A DNA stretch of 52,523 nucleotides from a virus, in the IMG/VR virus record IMGVR_UViG_3300030117_002380, positions 3,069 to 55,591 of that record. One strand, 5' to 3'. The position numbers and the translations under genes are program-made. The stretch's first letter is position 1, and every line of letters starts with the position of its first letter. Positions 16,294-24,365 of the stretch are shown piece by piece. The notes beneath the pieces were generated by a model. That model was not told the origin of the DNA. It saw only the letters and a list, made by a program, of their open reading frames with translations, and made no database searches.

Positions 16294-17976
16294 ATGTTGT
16301 TACGTCCTTATCAAAAGGTCGCCGTTTCTGATGCAAATAAAGCATTAGACAAACACGGTAACACTCTTGTCGTTGCTCCCACAGGTGCAGGTAAAACAAT
16401 TATGCTTTCGGCACTCGTAGGTGAGCGTCACAAGGAAGGCAAAAAAATTCTTATCATGCAACATCGTGATGAATTGGTTGAGCAAAACAAATTAAAATTT
16501 AAAAAAATTAATCCCTACATCACCACAAGTATTGTAAATGGAACTGTCAAGCATTGGGATGGTGATGCAGTATTTTCTATGGTGCAAACCATATCGCGTG
16601 AAAATAATCTTCAGAAACGTCCTAAGTTTGATATGGTGGTTATTGATGAGGGTCATCACGCAGCCGCGCCAACATATCGAAAAGTTATTGATGCGGTTAA
16701 AGAAGATAACGAACATGCAGAGATTGTCGGATTCACTGCTACGCCTAACCGTGGCGATGGCAAAGGTTTACGCAATGTCTTTAACAATTGTGCTCACCAG
16801 ATTGAAATCGGAACATTAATTCGTGAAGGCTTTCTCGTCCCTCCTCGAACTTATGTGGTTGATTTGGGTCTAACAGATCAACTCAACAAAGTTACAAAAC
16901 GCGGCAAAGAATATGACATGGAAGAAGTTGCTGCAATTATGGACCGTGGAATCATAAATGATAGAATTGTTCGGGAATGGAAAGAAAAAGCCGGGAATCG
17001 TAAGACTGTTGTATTTTGCTCAACTATAGATCATGCTCAACATCTTTGTCGTTCATTTCAAAATTCTGAAGTTAAAGCCGAATACATAACAAGTGAAACA
17101 GACAAAACTTATCGCCAAGGTGTGCTGCATGATCTTGAGCATGGTGACTTACAGGTTGTGGTCAACGTAGCGGTGCTCACAGAGGGGTTTGACGCTCCCC
17201 CTGTATCATGCGTTGTTTTGACAAGGCCGTGCTCACAGAAGAGTACAATGGTTCAAATGATAGGTCGTGGTTTGCGTATTGTAGATCAAGAACTTTATCC
17301 TGATATTATCAAGACTGATTGTATTGTTTTAGACTTTGGAACGTCCGTAATTACGCATGGTAGCATTGATGATGCAGTTAACTTGGATGACAAGCCAAAA
17401 AATCCAGAAGAAGAAGAAAAGGCTCCTATAAAAATTTGCCCGGAGTGTCAGGCTGAAGTTCATGCTCGTGTTTCTTTCTGCCCCATATGTGGTCATGAAT
17501 TTGCAGAAGAAAAAAAATCTCCACTCGAAAATTTTGTAATGACCGAATACGATCTTATGCAATTATCGCCGTTTATGTGGATTGATCCGTTTGGTCACAG
17601 TAAAGTTATGATGGCTACAGGTTTTGAAGGTTTTGCGTTCTTATGTGAACTTACCGATGATATGTGGGCTGGAATTGTAAAAGCAAAGAATGGCTATCTG
17701 CGAACCGTATCTATCGGTGGTAAAGTGCAGGCAATGTCAGCCGCAGATGATTTTTTACGGGAGATTGAAGATAGCAACGCAGCAACCAAATCTAAAAGAT
17801 GGTTGAACCAGCCAGCCTCTCCAAAGCAAAAAGATCTCCTCAACAAGTATGGATTTGAAATTAGTCCAATGGATTTTTCATGGACAAAGTATCGCGCAGC
17901 TTGCACAATTAACTTTTGTTTTAACAAAGATGGTCTTGAGAAATCATTCCATAAGGCAAAGGAAAAGTTGCAGTGA
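16294..17976 (+). CDS. SF2 DEAD/DEAH-type helicase with zinc ribbon
   Basis: 560 aa. Motif I A-P-T-G-A-G-K-T (28-35), motif II D-E-G-H (118-121), motif III F-T-A-T-P-N-R (147-153) and motif VI Q-M-I-G-R-G-L-R (321-328) are complete, so the ATPase is probably active. After the helicase core come a zinc ribbon (Cys382, 385, 396, 399) and a C-terminal region of about 140 residues. The architecture resembles phage type-III-restriction-like (ResIII) helicases such as YejH/RadD, used in replication or recombination. Confidence 0.85.
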   Translation: MLLRPYQKVAVSDANKALDKHGNTLVVAPTGAGKTIMLSALVGERHKEGKKILIMQHRDELVEQNKLKFKKINPYITTSIVNGTVKHWDGDAVFSMVQTISRENNLQKRPKFDMVVIDEGHHAAAPTYRKVIDAVKEDNEHAEIVGFTATPNRGDGKGLRNVFNNCAHQIEIGTLIREGFLVPPRTYVVDLGLTDQLNKVTKRGKEYDMEEVAAIMDRGIINDRIVREWKEKAGNRKTVVFCSTIDHAQHLCRSFQNSEVKAEYITSETDKTYRQGVLHDLEHGDLQVVVNVAVLTEGFDAPPVSCVVLTRPCSQKSTMVQMIGRGLRIVDQELYPDIIKTDCIVLDFGTSVITHGSIDDAVNLDDKPKNPEEEEKAPIKICPECQAEVHARVSFCPICGHEFAEEKKSPLENFVMTEYDLMQLSPFMWIDPFGHSKVMMATGFEGFAFLCELTDDMWAGIVKAKNGYLRTVSIGGKVQAMSAADDFLREIEDSNAATKSKRWLNQPASPKQKDLLNKYGFEISPMDFSWTKYRAACTINFCFNKDGLEKSFHKAKEKLQ

Positions 17977-18131
17977 AAGTCATATTAATAACTGTGCGTG
18001 AAGGAGAAACAGGTCCAGTAGTGCATATGTGGGTAGACGGTAAAGAAGTAGCCAAAAAAGAATTAACTAAAAGAGAAACGTGTATATTAATATCTGAATT
18101 AGCTAATAAGTTAGAAGGAAAGAATGGCTAG
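17973..18131 (+). CDS. small protein, 52 aa
   Basis: GTG start at 17973 overlapping the helicase stop by 4 bases (GTGA), and its stop overlaps the ATG at 18124 by 8 bases. The predicted protein begins with a beta-hairpin-like stretch and ends in a helix with E-L-A-N-K-L-E-G-K. Coupling on both sides and an open frame with no gap support a real gene. Function unknown. Confidence 0.55.
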   Translation: MKVILITVREGETGPVVHMWVDGKEVAKKELTKRETCILISELANKLEGKNG

Positions 18132-18435
18132 ATTTGAACTTAAAATGTTAATCGTTGAAGAGGAAAATGATGCTTTTGAGGCATATGAGTATAAAGTCAT
18201 GTGTCACGTCAAAGACATTAAAAACTTTGATGAAGTAAACGGTAAGGCTCATAAAGTTATTAGAGATCATATTGATGAGTCTGAAAATTTAATCATTGTA
18301 GGGTCAGCCACAATTGCAGTTGGCGGCATGGATGTAGTTTCTTTTGAATTTAGAAATAAAGATATTGAACAGGAACAAGTAGATTTAGTCGTAGAATTGT
18401 TCGGAATAGGAGAAGATGAAAGGGTAATACATTGA
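18124..18435 (+). CDS. hypothetical protein, 103 aa
   Basis: Good ribosome binding site (GAAGGA) 5 bases upstream of ATG. Acidic mixed alpha/beta protein with no motif recognised; it ends G-E-D-E-R-V-I-H. Coupled at both ends to its neighbours in the replication operon. Confidence 0.6.
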   Translation: MARFELKMLIVEEENDAFEAYEYKVMCHVKDIKNFDEVNGKAHKVIRDHIDESENLIIVGSATIAVGGMDVVSFEFRNKDIEQEQVDLVVELFGIGEDERVIH

Positions 18436-18659
18436 TTATAAAACCAGAAGCACCAAAGCCAATCGAAGAGTTAGCACACATATTGGGTAAATTTGGATGG
18501 AACACACGCTTTTCAGACTTAACAGAGGAGCAAGTTCATACTTTAATATTTGGAATACAAGAATCTCAAAGTCTAGCAGAAGAGATACAACATGGAATCC
18601 TTGAAGAAACCTACTATAAGTCAACAGGCACTTGGCCTTCTACTTCAATCCCATTCTGA
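18432..18659 (+). CDS. hypothetical protein, 75 aa
   Basis: TTG start overlapping the previous stop by 4 bases; no in-frame ATG exists, so coupling is the only support for initiation here. Its last 68 bases are shared, in another frame, with the start of the nuclease gene at 18592. No domain recognised. Confidence 0.45.
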   Translation: MIIKPEAPKPIEELAHILGKFGWNTRFSDLTEEQVHTLIFGIQESQSLAEEIQHGILEETYYKSTGTWPSTSIPF

Positions 18660-19380
18660 AGTAGATCCAATAGCCGAACAAATTAAGGCAGTAGTAGATA
18701 GCAGCATAGTTGCAAACGAAAGAAAGAGAGAAAAGCGTAAGTACATTGGTGCGTCAAGCATTGGTGAGGAATGTTCTCGCAAGATACAATATAGGTATCT
18801 GAACTATCCCGTTGATCCAGATAAAGAGTTTAGCGCACAAACACTTCGTATCTTTCAGTTTGGTCATGAGATAGAAGATTATGCAGCCAAGTGGATTAAA
18901 GGTGCAGGATTTGATTTACGCACTGAAGATAGTCAAGGCGAACAATTTGGCTTTTCCATAGCTGATGATCAAATCAAAGGACATATAGATGGTGTTCTTT
19001 GTGATGGGCCTGTGCCTATGGCATATCCGTCACTATGGGAGAATAAATCAGCAAATGATAAAAAGTTTCAAGCATTTGTTCGGCTTGGTGTTGCAAAGGC
19101 AAATCCAACATATGCAACACAGATTGCACTGTATCAAACCTATATGCACTTAGATGCACACCCAGCTTTGTTTACAGTGGTTAATAAAAATACGTCTGAA
19201 ATTTATTATGAATTAGTTCCTTATAACAAACAGTTAGCTCAAGAGGCGAGTGATCGTGCAGTAAACATCTTGACCGCCGCAAAAGCAGGTGACATTCTAC
19301 CACGCATCGCTCAAAGCAAAGATTTTTTTGCATGTAAATTTTGCGAGTTTAGGGAGACTTGTTGGGGAGAAAAAATGTGA
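18592..19380 (+). CDS. Cas4/RecB-like exonuclease with 4Fe-4S cysteines
   Basis: 262 aa. PD-(D/E)XK core: His92 (F-G-H-E-I-E-D), Asp133 (G-H-I-D-G), Glu150 and Lys152 (W-E-N-K), Gln178 (Y-A-T-Q). Four cysteines, Cys61 upstream of the core and Cys248/251/257 at the end, match the split iron-sulphur cluster of Cas4 and AddB nucleases. Such phage enzymes process DNA ends for recombination, here probably with the Sak4-like ATPase. The long overlap with the previous gene leaves the exact start uncertain; conserved residues begin near 45. Confidence 0.8.
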   Translation: MESLKKPTISQQALGLLLQSHSEVDPIAEQIKAVVDSSIVANERKREKRKYIGASSIGEECSRKIQYRYLNYPVDPDKEFSAQTLRIFQFGHEIEDYAAKWIKGAGFDLRTEDSQGEQFGFSIADDQIKGHIDGVLCDGPVPMAYPSLWENKSANDKKFQAFVRLGVAKANPTYATQIALYQTYMHLDAHPALFTVVNKNTSEIYYELVPYNKQLAQEASDRAVNILTAAKAGDILPRIAQSKDFFACKFCEFRETCWGEKM

Positions 19381-19443
19381 GGTGCAACCCGATCAAAAGC
19401 GCACCCCACATTTGGTACTTGGGACTACAATAGGGGCAAGATA

Positions 19444-21618
19444 ATGAATGTTTTAAGATTTGGCAATAGTGGTAAAGAGTTAGCTACAAAAATTTCTAAT
19501 GAAGTTCCGCGCCATGTACAACTTTCCGTCTTACTTGATACTTTTCCAGAAGGAGTTCGAAAAGGTAGGGAGTTTTTTCTTGGCTCACTTAAAGGCGAAA
19601 AAGGAAGCTCACTACGGATTAATATAGATACCAGCAGCCCGTGGTTTTTACAGGGCAAAGATTTTGAATCAGGTGATGGTGTTGGGGGTATTTGTAAAAT
19701 ACTCAAAGAGGGACGCGGTATGTCGCCCAGAGAATGCTTTGAATACTTCAAGGAATATATGTCACAAGATTATGTTCCGCCTCCTGAAAACATAGTTAAG
19801 CCGAACAATGTTAAAAACTTTGAGTTAAAACCAGAGCAAAAATTATCTATCGGACCAAACACACCGTTTGAAGAAGAATATACTTATACAGATGCAGATG
19901 GTGTGACGCTTGTTTCTGTTAGAAAATATTTTGAACGTGATACAAGTAATAAAATTGTTCGGGATAGCACCGGGAAACCAAAAAAACAATTTCGTCAATT
20001 TATAAATGGGAGGCAGGGGGTTCCCGAACCTCGGCCTCTTTACAATATCCCGAACATCTTGGAGGCAGGCAAGGTGATTTGGGTTGAGGGAGAGAAGTGT
20101 GCAGATGCGTTAAGCGCACTAGGATTGACCGCTACCTGTACTATTGGCGGGGCAGGTATGCTCTCCGAAAACACGGCGCATAAGTTCGACTTCTCTCCCC
20201 TTCGTAACAAAGAAGTAATATTATGGCCCGATAATGATGAAGCAGGTAAAAAACTTGCGCGTATTGTAGAGAATCAAGCCAAGCAAGCAGGCGCAAAATC
20301 TACTCTCATGCTTGAAATACCAGCGTCTAAGTCCGAAAAATGGGATGCCGCAGACGCTATTGAAGAGCAGTTTGACATAGATGATTTTATAAAATCACAA
20401 GAAGGTAGGGTAAAAAAACCAATCTCCTTACTTGATGATAGTTTGCTTATTGATAAGTATTTTATAGGAGCCGCGCCAGAACAGAAGTTTCTCATTGGTG
20501 ATACAATACCTCTAGGTGTACCAGTGATATTTGCAGCCGCAGGAGATAGCGGTAAAGGCATGATGACGCTTGATCTTGCCATGAAAGTATCATCAGGTGC
20601 TGGGATGCAGAGATCATTCGGTGGACTTGTTGCAGAGCACGGTGATGCAATTGTAATTACAGCAGAAGACGATAAAGATGAAATACATCGCAGAATTGTT
20701 CGGCTTGACCCACTAAACTACCGGGAAACTTACGATCACAAACTTAGAATACTGCCATTACCCAATCTTGGCGGCGTGTTTCCTATTATGCGAAAGGTGG
20801 ATAACGAGTATCAAACAGGTCAGCAGTTTGAAACAATCTATGAACAAATGCTGCAAATGAAAAATTTAAAGCTTATCGTTATTGATCCAATGGCCTCGTT
20901 TGTTCATGCAGATGTAAACGCTGATCCAGCAGCAGGAGCAGCTTTTATGGGTCTTCTTGCGCGTATGGCAACAGAAACAGGGGCTACAGTAATTGTCAAT
21001 CACCATATGGCAAAGGTCAAAGATGACACTCCAATTACCAAGCCAGAGCAGGCTCGTAATCTTATTAGAGGTACATCAGCTATTGTTGATGGTGTGCGTT
21101 GCGCTTTCTCAGTGTGGCAGGTTGGTGAAGATCTTGCTAGGCAAAGATGTACAAGACTTGGCGTTACATACTCGCGCAATACAGTATTCGATGGTGCAAT
21201 TGTAAAATCTAACGGCCCAGTTAATCGTGAGATTAGAAATTTTATTCGCAATCCAGAAACAGGACTGCTTGAGGATCGAACTATAGACATTAATGCACCA
21301 AAAATGTCAGAGGGCGTTCAAGATAGATTAGATCGTATTTATACATTTATTGCTGAACGTGAGGCAAACGGAGATCCATTAACAAAAAGAGGCAAAAACG
21401 ATGGTATCTGGGCGCAAATACAAACTGCGTCACAAGATGACATAACGGCCCAAAATATTAAGATTTTGGATGTATCAGAGTCTACAATTAGAGATGACGT
21501 AGAAAAGCTCATGACGCTAGGTCGAATTGGTGGATATAAAGTTACCAGAGTTGGTGATAAGAAATTTTTAGGCGTTGTGGGAGGTAATTTACATAGGAAC
21601 GAACCTACTATTGACTGA
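19444..21618 (+). CDS. Toprim-RepA-like replicative primase/helicase
   Basis: 724 aa. A Toprim-type centre is visible: W-V-E-G-E-K (213-218) and W-P-D-N-D-E-A-G (261-268). A RecA-fold helicase of the AAA_25/RepA type follows, with Walker A A-A-A-G-D-S-G-K-G (364-372), a Walker B strand ending I-V-I-D-P, and an N-H-H-M sensor. The C-terminus looks like a winged helix (about 635-710). The N-terminal region resembles a primase zinc-binding domain without its cysteines. It is the main replication initiator visible in this window, since no DNA polymerase is encoded here. Confidence 0.8.
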   Translation: MNVLRFGNSGKELATKISNEVPRHVQLSVLLDTFPEGVRKGREFFLGSLKGEKGSSLRINIDTSSPWFLQGKDFESGDGVGGICKILKEGRGMSPRECFEYFKEYMSQDYVPPPENIVKPNNVKNFELKPEQKLSIGPNTPFEEEYTYTDADGVTLVSVRKYFERDTSNKIVRDSTGKPKKQFRQFINGRQGVPEPRPLYNIPNILEAGKVIWVEGEKCADALSALGLTATCTIGGAGMLSENTAHKFDFSPLRNKEVILWPDNDEAGKKLARIVENQAKQAGAKSTLMLEIPASKSEKWDAADAIEEQFDIDDFIKSQEGRVKKPISLLDDSLLIDKYFIGAAPEQKFLIGDTIPLGVPVIFAAAGDSGKGMMTLDLAMKVSSGAGMQRSFGGLVAEHGDAIVITAEDDKDEIHRRIVRLDPLNYRETYDHKLRILPLPNLGGVFPIMRKVDNEYQTGQQFETIYEQMLQMKNLKLIVIDPMASFVHADVNADPAAGAAFMGLLARMATETGATVIVNHHMAKVKDDTPITKPEQARNLIRGTSAIVDGVRCAFSVWQVGEDLARQRCTRLGVTYSRNTVFDGAIVKSNGPVNREIRNFIRNPETGLLEDRTIDINAPKMSEGVQDRLDRIYTFIAEREANGDPLTKRGKNDGIWAQIQTASQDDITAQNIKILDVSESTIRDDVEKLMTLGRIGGYKVTRVGDKKFLGVVGGNLHRNEPTID

Positions 21619-21661
21619 CATGGGATTATATGGTAATATTACCAAGTTCTAGTAAAAGGAG
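21611..21661 (+). promoter_or_regulatory. promoter with TGGGAT operator before DUF3846 gene
   Basis: TTGACT (21611-21616), 17 bases, TAATAT (21634-21639). TGGGAT (21621-21626) and TGGTAA (21631-21636) form a 10-base-period direct repeat, the second unit overlapping the -10. TTCTAGTAAAAGGAG (21647-21661) begins at the expected transcription start and supplies the ribosome binding site. The -35 overlaps the stop codon of the primase/helicase. Confidence 0.65.
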
Positions 21662-21667
21662 ATTAAT

Positions 21668-21895
21668 ATGATTCATACATTTACGGACAGAAAACCAACG
21701 CTTGAAGAGGCGCAGGAGATTGTCGGGGGTCTTGTGGAACTCGTACACTCACCCGAACATCGGGATTGGCAAATCCTTGTCAATGAAGAGGGCCTGTTAA
21801 ACGGGCTACCATTTAACGAAGAAGCCACTAAAATCTGCGGTACGGGTATTGTTGGACCCGCTATTGTTTTGAAAGGAGAAGCTAGGTGGGATTAA
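21668..21895 (+). CDS. DUF3846-like protein, 75 aa
   Basis: The E-G-L-L-N-G-L-P-F-N-E-E-A-T segment followed by G-I-V-G-P-A-I-V-L near the C-terminus is the signature of DUF3846, a small family frequent in phages and plasmids with no known function. It has its own promoter and a strong terminator, so it is expressed as a single-gene transcript, consistent with an early host-takeover protein. Confidence 0.7.
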   Translation: MIHTFTDRKPTLEEAQEIVGGLVELVHSPEHRDWQILVNEEGLLNGLPFNEEATKICGTGIVGPAIVLKGEARWD

Positions 21896-21923
21896 AAAAC
21901 ATTACCTTAACAGCAGATTTTTT

Positions 21924-21951
21924 AATGAGGCGCATGTCGCCTCATTTTTTT
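21924..21951 (+). terminator. intrinsic terminator after the DUF3846 gene
   Basis: AATGAGGCG (21924-21932), loop CATGT, CGCCTCATT (21938-21946), then a run of seven T (21945-21951). It ends rightward transcription just before the convergent minus-strand gene. Confidence 0.85.
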
Positions 21952-22876
21952 ATCCAAATCCACCAAATTGATTCATACCACGATTTTGAGCACCCATCTG
22001 TTGAGGCTGATACATATTAGGCATACCGCCGTATCCACCATATCCACTACCCATCTGTTGATATTGATTATACCCGCCAAATTGTGGTTGTTGCTGCATT
22101 GGCATCTGCTGCTGCATACCTCCATAACCCGAATAAAAGTTCGGCTGTTGCTGCTGTTGCATACCAAATCTTTGAAACTGGTTTTGTGGCTGCATACCAA
22201 ATCCACCGCCGAAACCGCCGCCAAAGCCACGATTGAAACCACCACCAAATCCACCACCGCCAAACATAGGCTGCTGCATTGGTTGACGCATTGGAAACCC
22301 GCCAAACATACCCATGCCTGTTGGACGCGCCATTCCTAAGCCCATGCCCATCATAGGTCGGCGTTGTAGCTGCTGTTGCAATTGATTAATGCGGTAGTCT
22401 TTAAAAGCGCCTGTTCCCTCAAACGCTGTTCTTAAATCTTGCAATTGTTGCTGCTGCTCTTGACTAGGCGCAAGAGACTTCTGAAAGTCCATCAGCGCCT
22501 GATACTGCTCGTTACCTTCAAATGGATTAGGTGGCCTTGCTGGTGGTGATCGTGCAAAGTTTGGCGAAAAGAGTGGGTCTTCTGTGCCACCAACAGATGG
22601 TGGCGTTGTTACTGCTTCGATTGGCGTTGTTGCAGGACCAAAATTTCTGTTACCCTTGAGAAGACTAAGCAGAGAACCCAATCCGCCCTGTGCTCTCTCT
22701 GCCGCTTGTTTCATCGGATCAGCGAAAGGACTAGTAGAAGCGGCAATATCTGCTGGCGATAGCGGCGTTGTCGCATAGTCAGAAATATCTTCACCAGATG
22801 GAATAGCAAAGGGACTACCACCACGAGTAAGAGGTAAGCCAGTAACTGGGTCTCTTTCTGCCGCCATACCACTCAT
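21950..22876 (-). CDS. low-complexity Gln/Gly/Met-rich protein
   Basis: 308 aa. The first ~165 residues are Pro/Ser/Ala-rich with a short Q-E-Q-Q-Q-Q helix. From about 170 to the end the sequence is almost only Q, G, M, F, Y, N and P (G-G-F-G-G-G-F, M-Q-Q-Q, G-Y-G-G-Y-G-G), a prion-like composition. Ribosome binding site GAGGTG. It is the last gene of the first minus-strand operon. The Gly/Met/Pro-rich protein at 31327 is compositionally similar. Possible roles are condensate scaffold or virion adhesin; nothing specific can be assigned. Confidence 0.65.
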   Translation of the reverse strand: MSGMAAERDPVTGLPLTRGGSPFAIPSGEDISDYATTPLSPADIAASTSPFADPMKQAAERAQGGLGSLLSLLKGNRNFGPATTPIEAVTTPPSVGGTEDPLFSPNFARSPPARPPNPFEGNEQYQALMDFQKSLAPSQEQQQQLQDLRTAFEGTGAFKDYRINQLQQQLQRRPMMGMGLGMARPTGMGMFGGFPMRQPMQQPMFGGGGFGGGFNRGFGGGFGGGFGMQPQNQFQRFGMQQQQQPNFYSGYGGMQQQMPMQQQPQFGGYNQYQQMGSGYGGYGGMPNMYQPQQMGAQNRGMNQFGGFG

Positions 22877-22910
22877 AAACGCACCTCAAACTAAACTTAT
22901 TCGGGTTATA

Positions 22911-23114
22911 TCATCGTTCTCTATTATAATCAATCACCCTGTTGCCCATGTACGCATCAACAACAAGCAACATAAATATCGGCAAATCGTCCGGGTTTAA
23001 ACCTAACCCGAACAAAAGTTCGCAAATTAAATTACGCATGTCAGACAAAGAGATTTTTTCGGGCATCTCTTGCAAAACACCCGAAATAATTCTCTCTATC
23101 TCCTGTTCATCCAT
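22911..23114 (-). CDS. hypothetical acidic protein, 67 aa
   Basis: Overlaps the upstream gene by 8 bases. Helical and acidic with a moderately hydrophobic centre (I-F-M-L-L-V-V). A TTGTTCGGGTT repeat lies inside the coding sequence on the sense strand (23015-23005), where it encodes F-G-L. Function unknown. Confidence 0.55.
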   Translation of the reverse strand: MDEQEIERIISGVLQEMPEKISLSDMRNLICELLFGLGLNPDDLPIFMLLVVDAYMGNRVIDYNRER

Positions 23115-23349
23115 TAGAATTTGGCCTTACTTTTGGTCTAACTGGATAATGAGAAACATCCTCAGTAACAACGCATCTCATCATAATCGTATTGCCGTAC
23201 AGTTCAAAAAGGTGGTCATACAAAGGCATTGCAATATCCTCGTTCATGGCCTCATGGCAATGTTCTTCCCTGTCATACATTACTGTCGTTTGCATAATCT
23301 CACCACCGACAAAGTAACTAATCACAAGAACAGTAAAAAAATCAGTCAT
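23107..23349 (-). CDS. small exported cysteine protein, 80 aa
   Basis: N-terminal hydrophobic segment (about 4-14), then Y-D-R-E-E-H-C and, about 30 residues later, M-R-C-V-V. This signal, E-x-C, C layout resembles the proteins at 1908 and 2767 in the lysis module. Probably periplasmic; function unknown. Confidence 0.55.
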   Translation of the reverse strand: MTDFFTVLVISYFVGGEIMQTTVMYDREEHCHEAMNEDIAMPLYDHLFELYGNTIMMRCVVTEDVSHYPVRPKVRPNSNG

Positions 23350-23642
23350 GATCTACTTACTCCCAGTTTGTTCATCCAGTTCAACAAAGTTTGATAATTC
23401 TTCAAACCCAACAACTCAGATGCTTCTCTGAAGTTTTTTGTATTATCCAAGGCTCGAACAACATAGTCTCGCTTTATATCATCAATCGCTTGATGAACAT
23501 TATAGTCAACCTCATAATCCTGCTCATACTGATCAAGAGGAAGATACTCTTTTATTTCTTCCTTTACATTATTTAAATCAGACTGCGTTTTAACAACGTC
23601 CAGTCTATCCAATAAATATCTAAATGTCGGTCTATCAGACAT
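23346..23642 (-). CDS. Fis-type helix-turn-helix protein (paralogue A)
   Basis: 98 aa. Residues ~57-95 (Y-V-V-R-A-L-D, A-S-E-L-L-G-L, Y-Q-T-L-L-N-W-M) match the HTH_8/Fis C-terminal DNA-binding domain also found in NtrC-type activators. The N-terminal half is helical and could dimerise. A second, divergent copy of this domain is encoded at 25520, so each minus-strand operon has one. Candidate regulator of the phage promoters described here. Confidence 0.75.
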   Translation of the reverse strand: MSDRPTFRYLLDRLDVVKTQSDLNNVKEEIKEYLPLDQYEQDYEVDYNVHQAIDDIKRDYVVRALDNTKNFREASELLGLKNYQTLLNWMNKLGVSRS

Positions 23643-23820
23643 GTCTACCCTTCTCCCTAAGTTCTTTCACGTATTCCTTTAACTCGCGCCTCGACCTGTC
23701 CCAATCCTGATTAACGTTTGGATGCTCAAAACTTCTTCTTTGGGCTTCTCTTTGACACTGGTGTTCTTGGTTCTTCAAAAACTTTAAGTGCGCTCTCTCA
23801 AACGGTGTTAATTCTTTCAT
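23635..23820 (-). CDS. basic helical protein, 61 aa
   Basis: ATG at 23820 chosen: it overlaps the upstream stop as ATGA and has GAGGAG 8 bases before it; a GTG three codons earlier is too near that site. Rich in R, K, E and H, probably one long helix pair. No family recognised. Confidence 0.55.
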   Translation of the reverse strand: MKELTPFERAHLKFLKNQEHQCQREAQRRSFEHPNVNQDWDRSRRELKEYVKELREKGRHV

Positions 23821-24086
23821 GATGAACACTCCTCACAATATTCCGCATCATGACCCATGCCAAAAGTAACAGGATAATCACAGTTCCTACATATCCGCGT
23901 AATCTCACCATCGCCGCAGCAAGTCGGGCAAACCTCTCGCATAGTGTCAATGTACCCAACATCACGAGTAAAGCTCTGTGGACGCGGCACATCATATTCA
24001 ATGTGACCATCGCCCTTGCATTCTGGACACTGATCGGTAATCGGTGTTTCCATATCTCTTGCTATTAAATCCTTAACGCGCCCCAT
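23817..24086 (-). CDS. double zinc-ribbon protein, 89 aa
   Basis: Four C-x-x-C pairs (Cys20/23, 53/56, 66/69, 84/87), two of them in C-x-x-C-x-G-D-G form, resemble the DnaJ-type cysteine-rich zinc fold followed by a plain zinc ribbon. It leads the first minus-strand operon directly behind a strong sigma-70-like promoter, so it is probably expressed early. Binding partner unknown. Confidence 0.7.
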   Translation of the reverse strand: MGRVKDLIARDMETPITDQCPECKGDGHIEYDVPRPQSFTRDVGYIDTMREVCPTCCGDGEITRICRNCDYPVTFGMGHDAEYCEECSS

Positions 24087-24104
24087 ATTAAATTCCTCTT
24101 TTTA

Positions 24105-24148
24105 CTAGATATATTAGGATCATAATATTTTTTATGTCGGGATGTCAA
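24105..24148 (-). promoter_or_regulatory. strong promoter of minus-strand operon 1
   Basis: On the minus strand: TTGACA (24148-24143), 18 bases, TATGAT (24124-24119), then CTAG (24108-24105) 10 bases after the -10. The leader continues with GTAAAAAGAGG, which supplies the ribosome binding site for the ATG at 24086. No TGGGAT repeat is in this spacer. Confidence 0.7.
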
Positions 24149-24170
24149 GCAAAACATAAAATAATTTATT

Positions 24171-24198
24171 AAAAAACCCCCGACCAAAAGATCGGGGG
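24171..24198 (-). terminator. intrinsic terminator of minus-strand operon 2
   Basis: The minus strand reads CCCCCGA (24198-24192), an 8-base loop, TCGGGGG (24183-24177), then six T (24176-24171). It lies downstream of the gene ending at 24366 and upstream of the promoter of the next leftward operon, separating the two. Confidence 0.8.
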
Positions 24199-24283
24199 CT
24201 GTCTAGTTTATGAGGCAAATACTCTAGGGTAGAGCAATGATTAACAATCAGGTTGATCAAATACAACCAAGTATTGTTTATCA

Positions 24284-24299
24284 TGGGAATCATTGGGAT
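24284..24299 (+). promoter_or_regulatory. orphan TGGGAA-N4-TGGGAT operator
   Basis: A direct repeat of period 10 (TGGGAA 24284-24289, TGGGAT 24294-24299), matching the promoter-spacer operators at 26576 and 27442. No gene follows on the plus strand. The surrounding 24199-24365 gap also holds an inverted repeat GGTTG/CAACC (24251-24268) and one TTGTTCGGGTT copy (24328-24338). It may mark a decayed promoter or a short untranslated RNA. Confidence 0.4.
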
Positions 24300-24365
24300 G
24301 CAAGAAAAAAAATGCAGAATTAAAGAATTGTTCGGGTTATATAACGCTAGTGCCGTTAGGATTTA

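Noticed and set aside
21968-22339. Plus-strand His/Thr-rich frame
   Set aside because: Antisense shadow of the low-complexity minus-strand gene.
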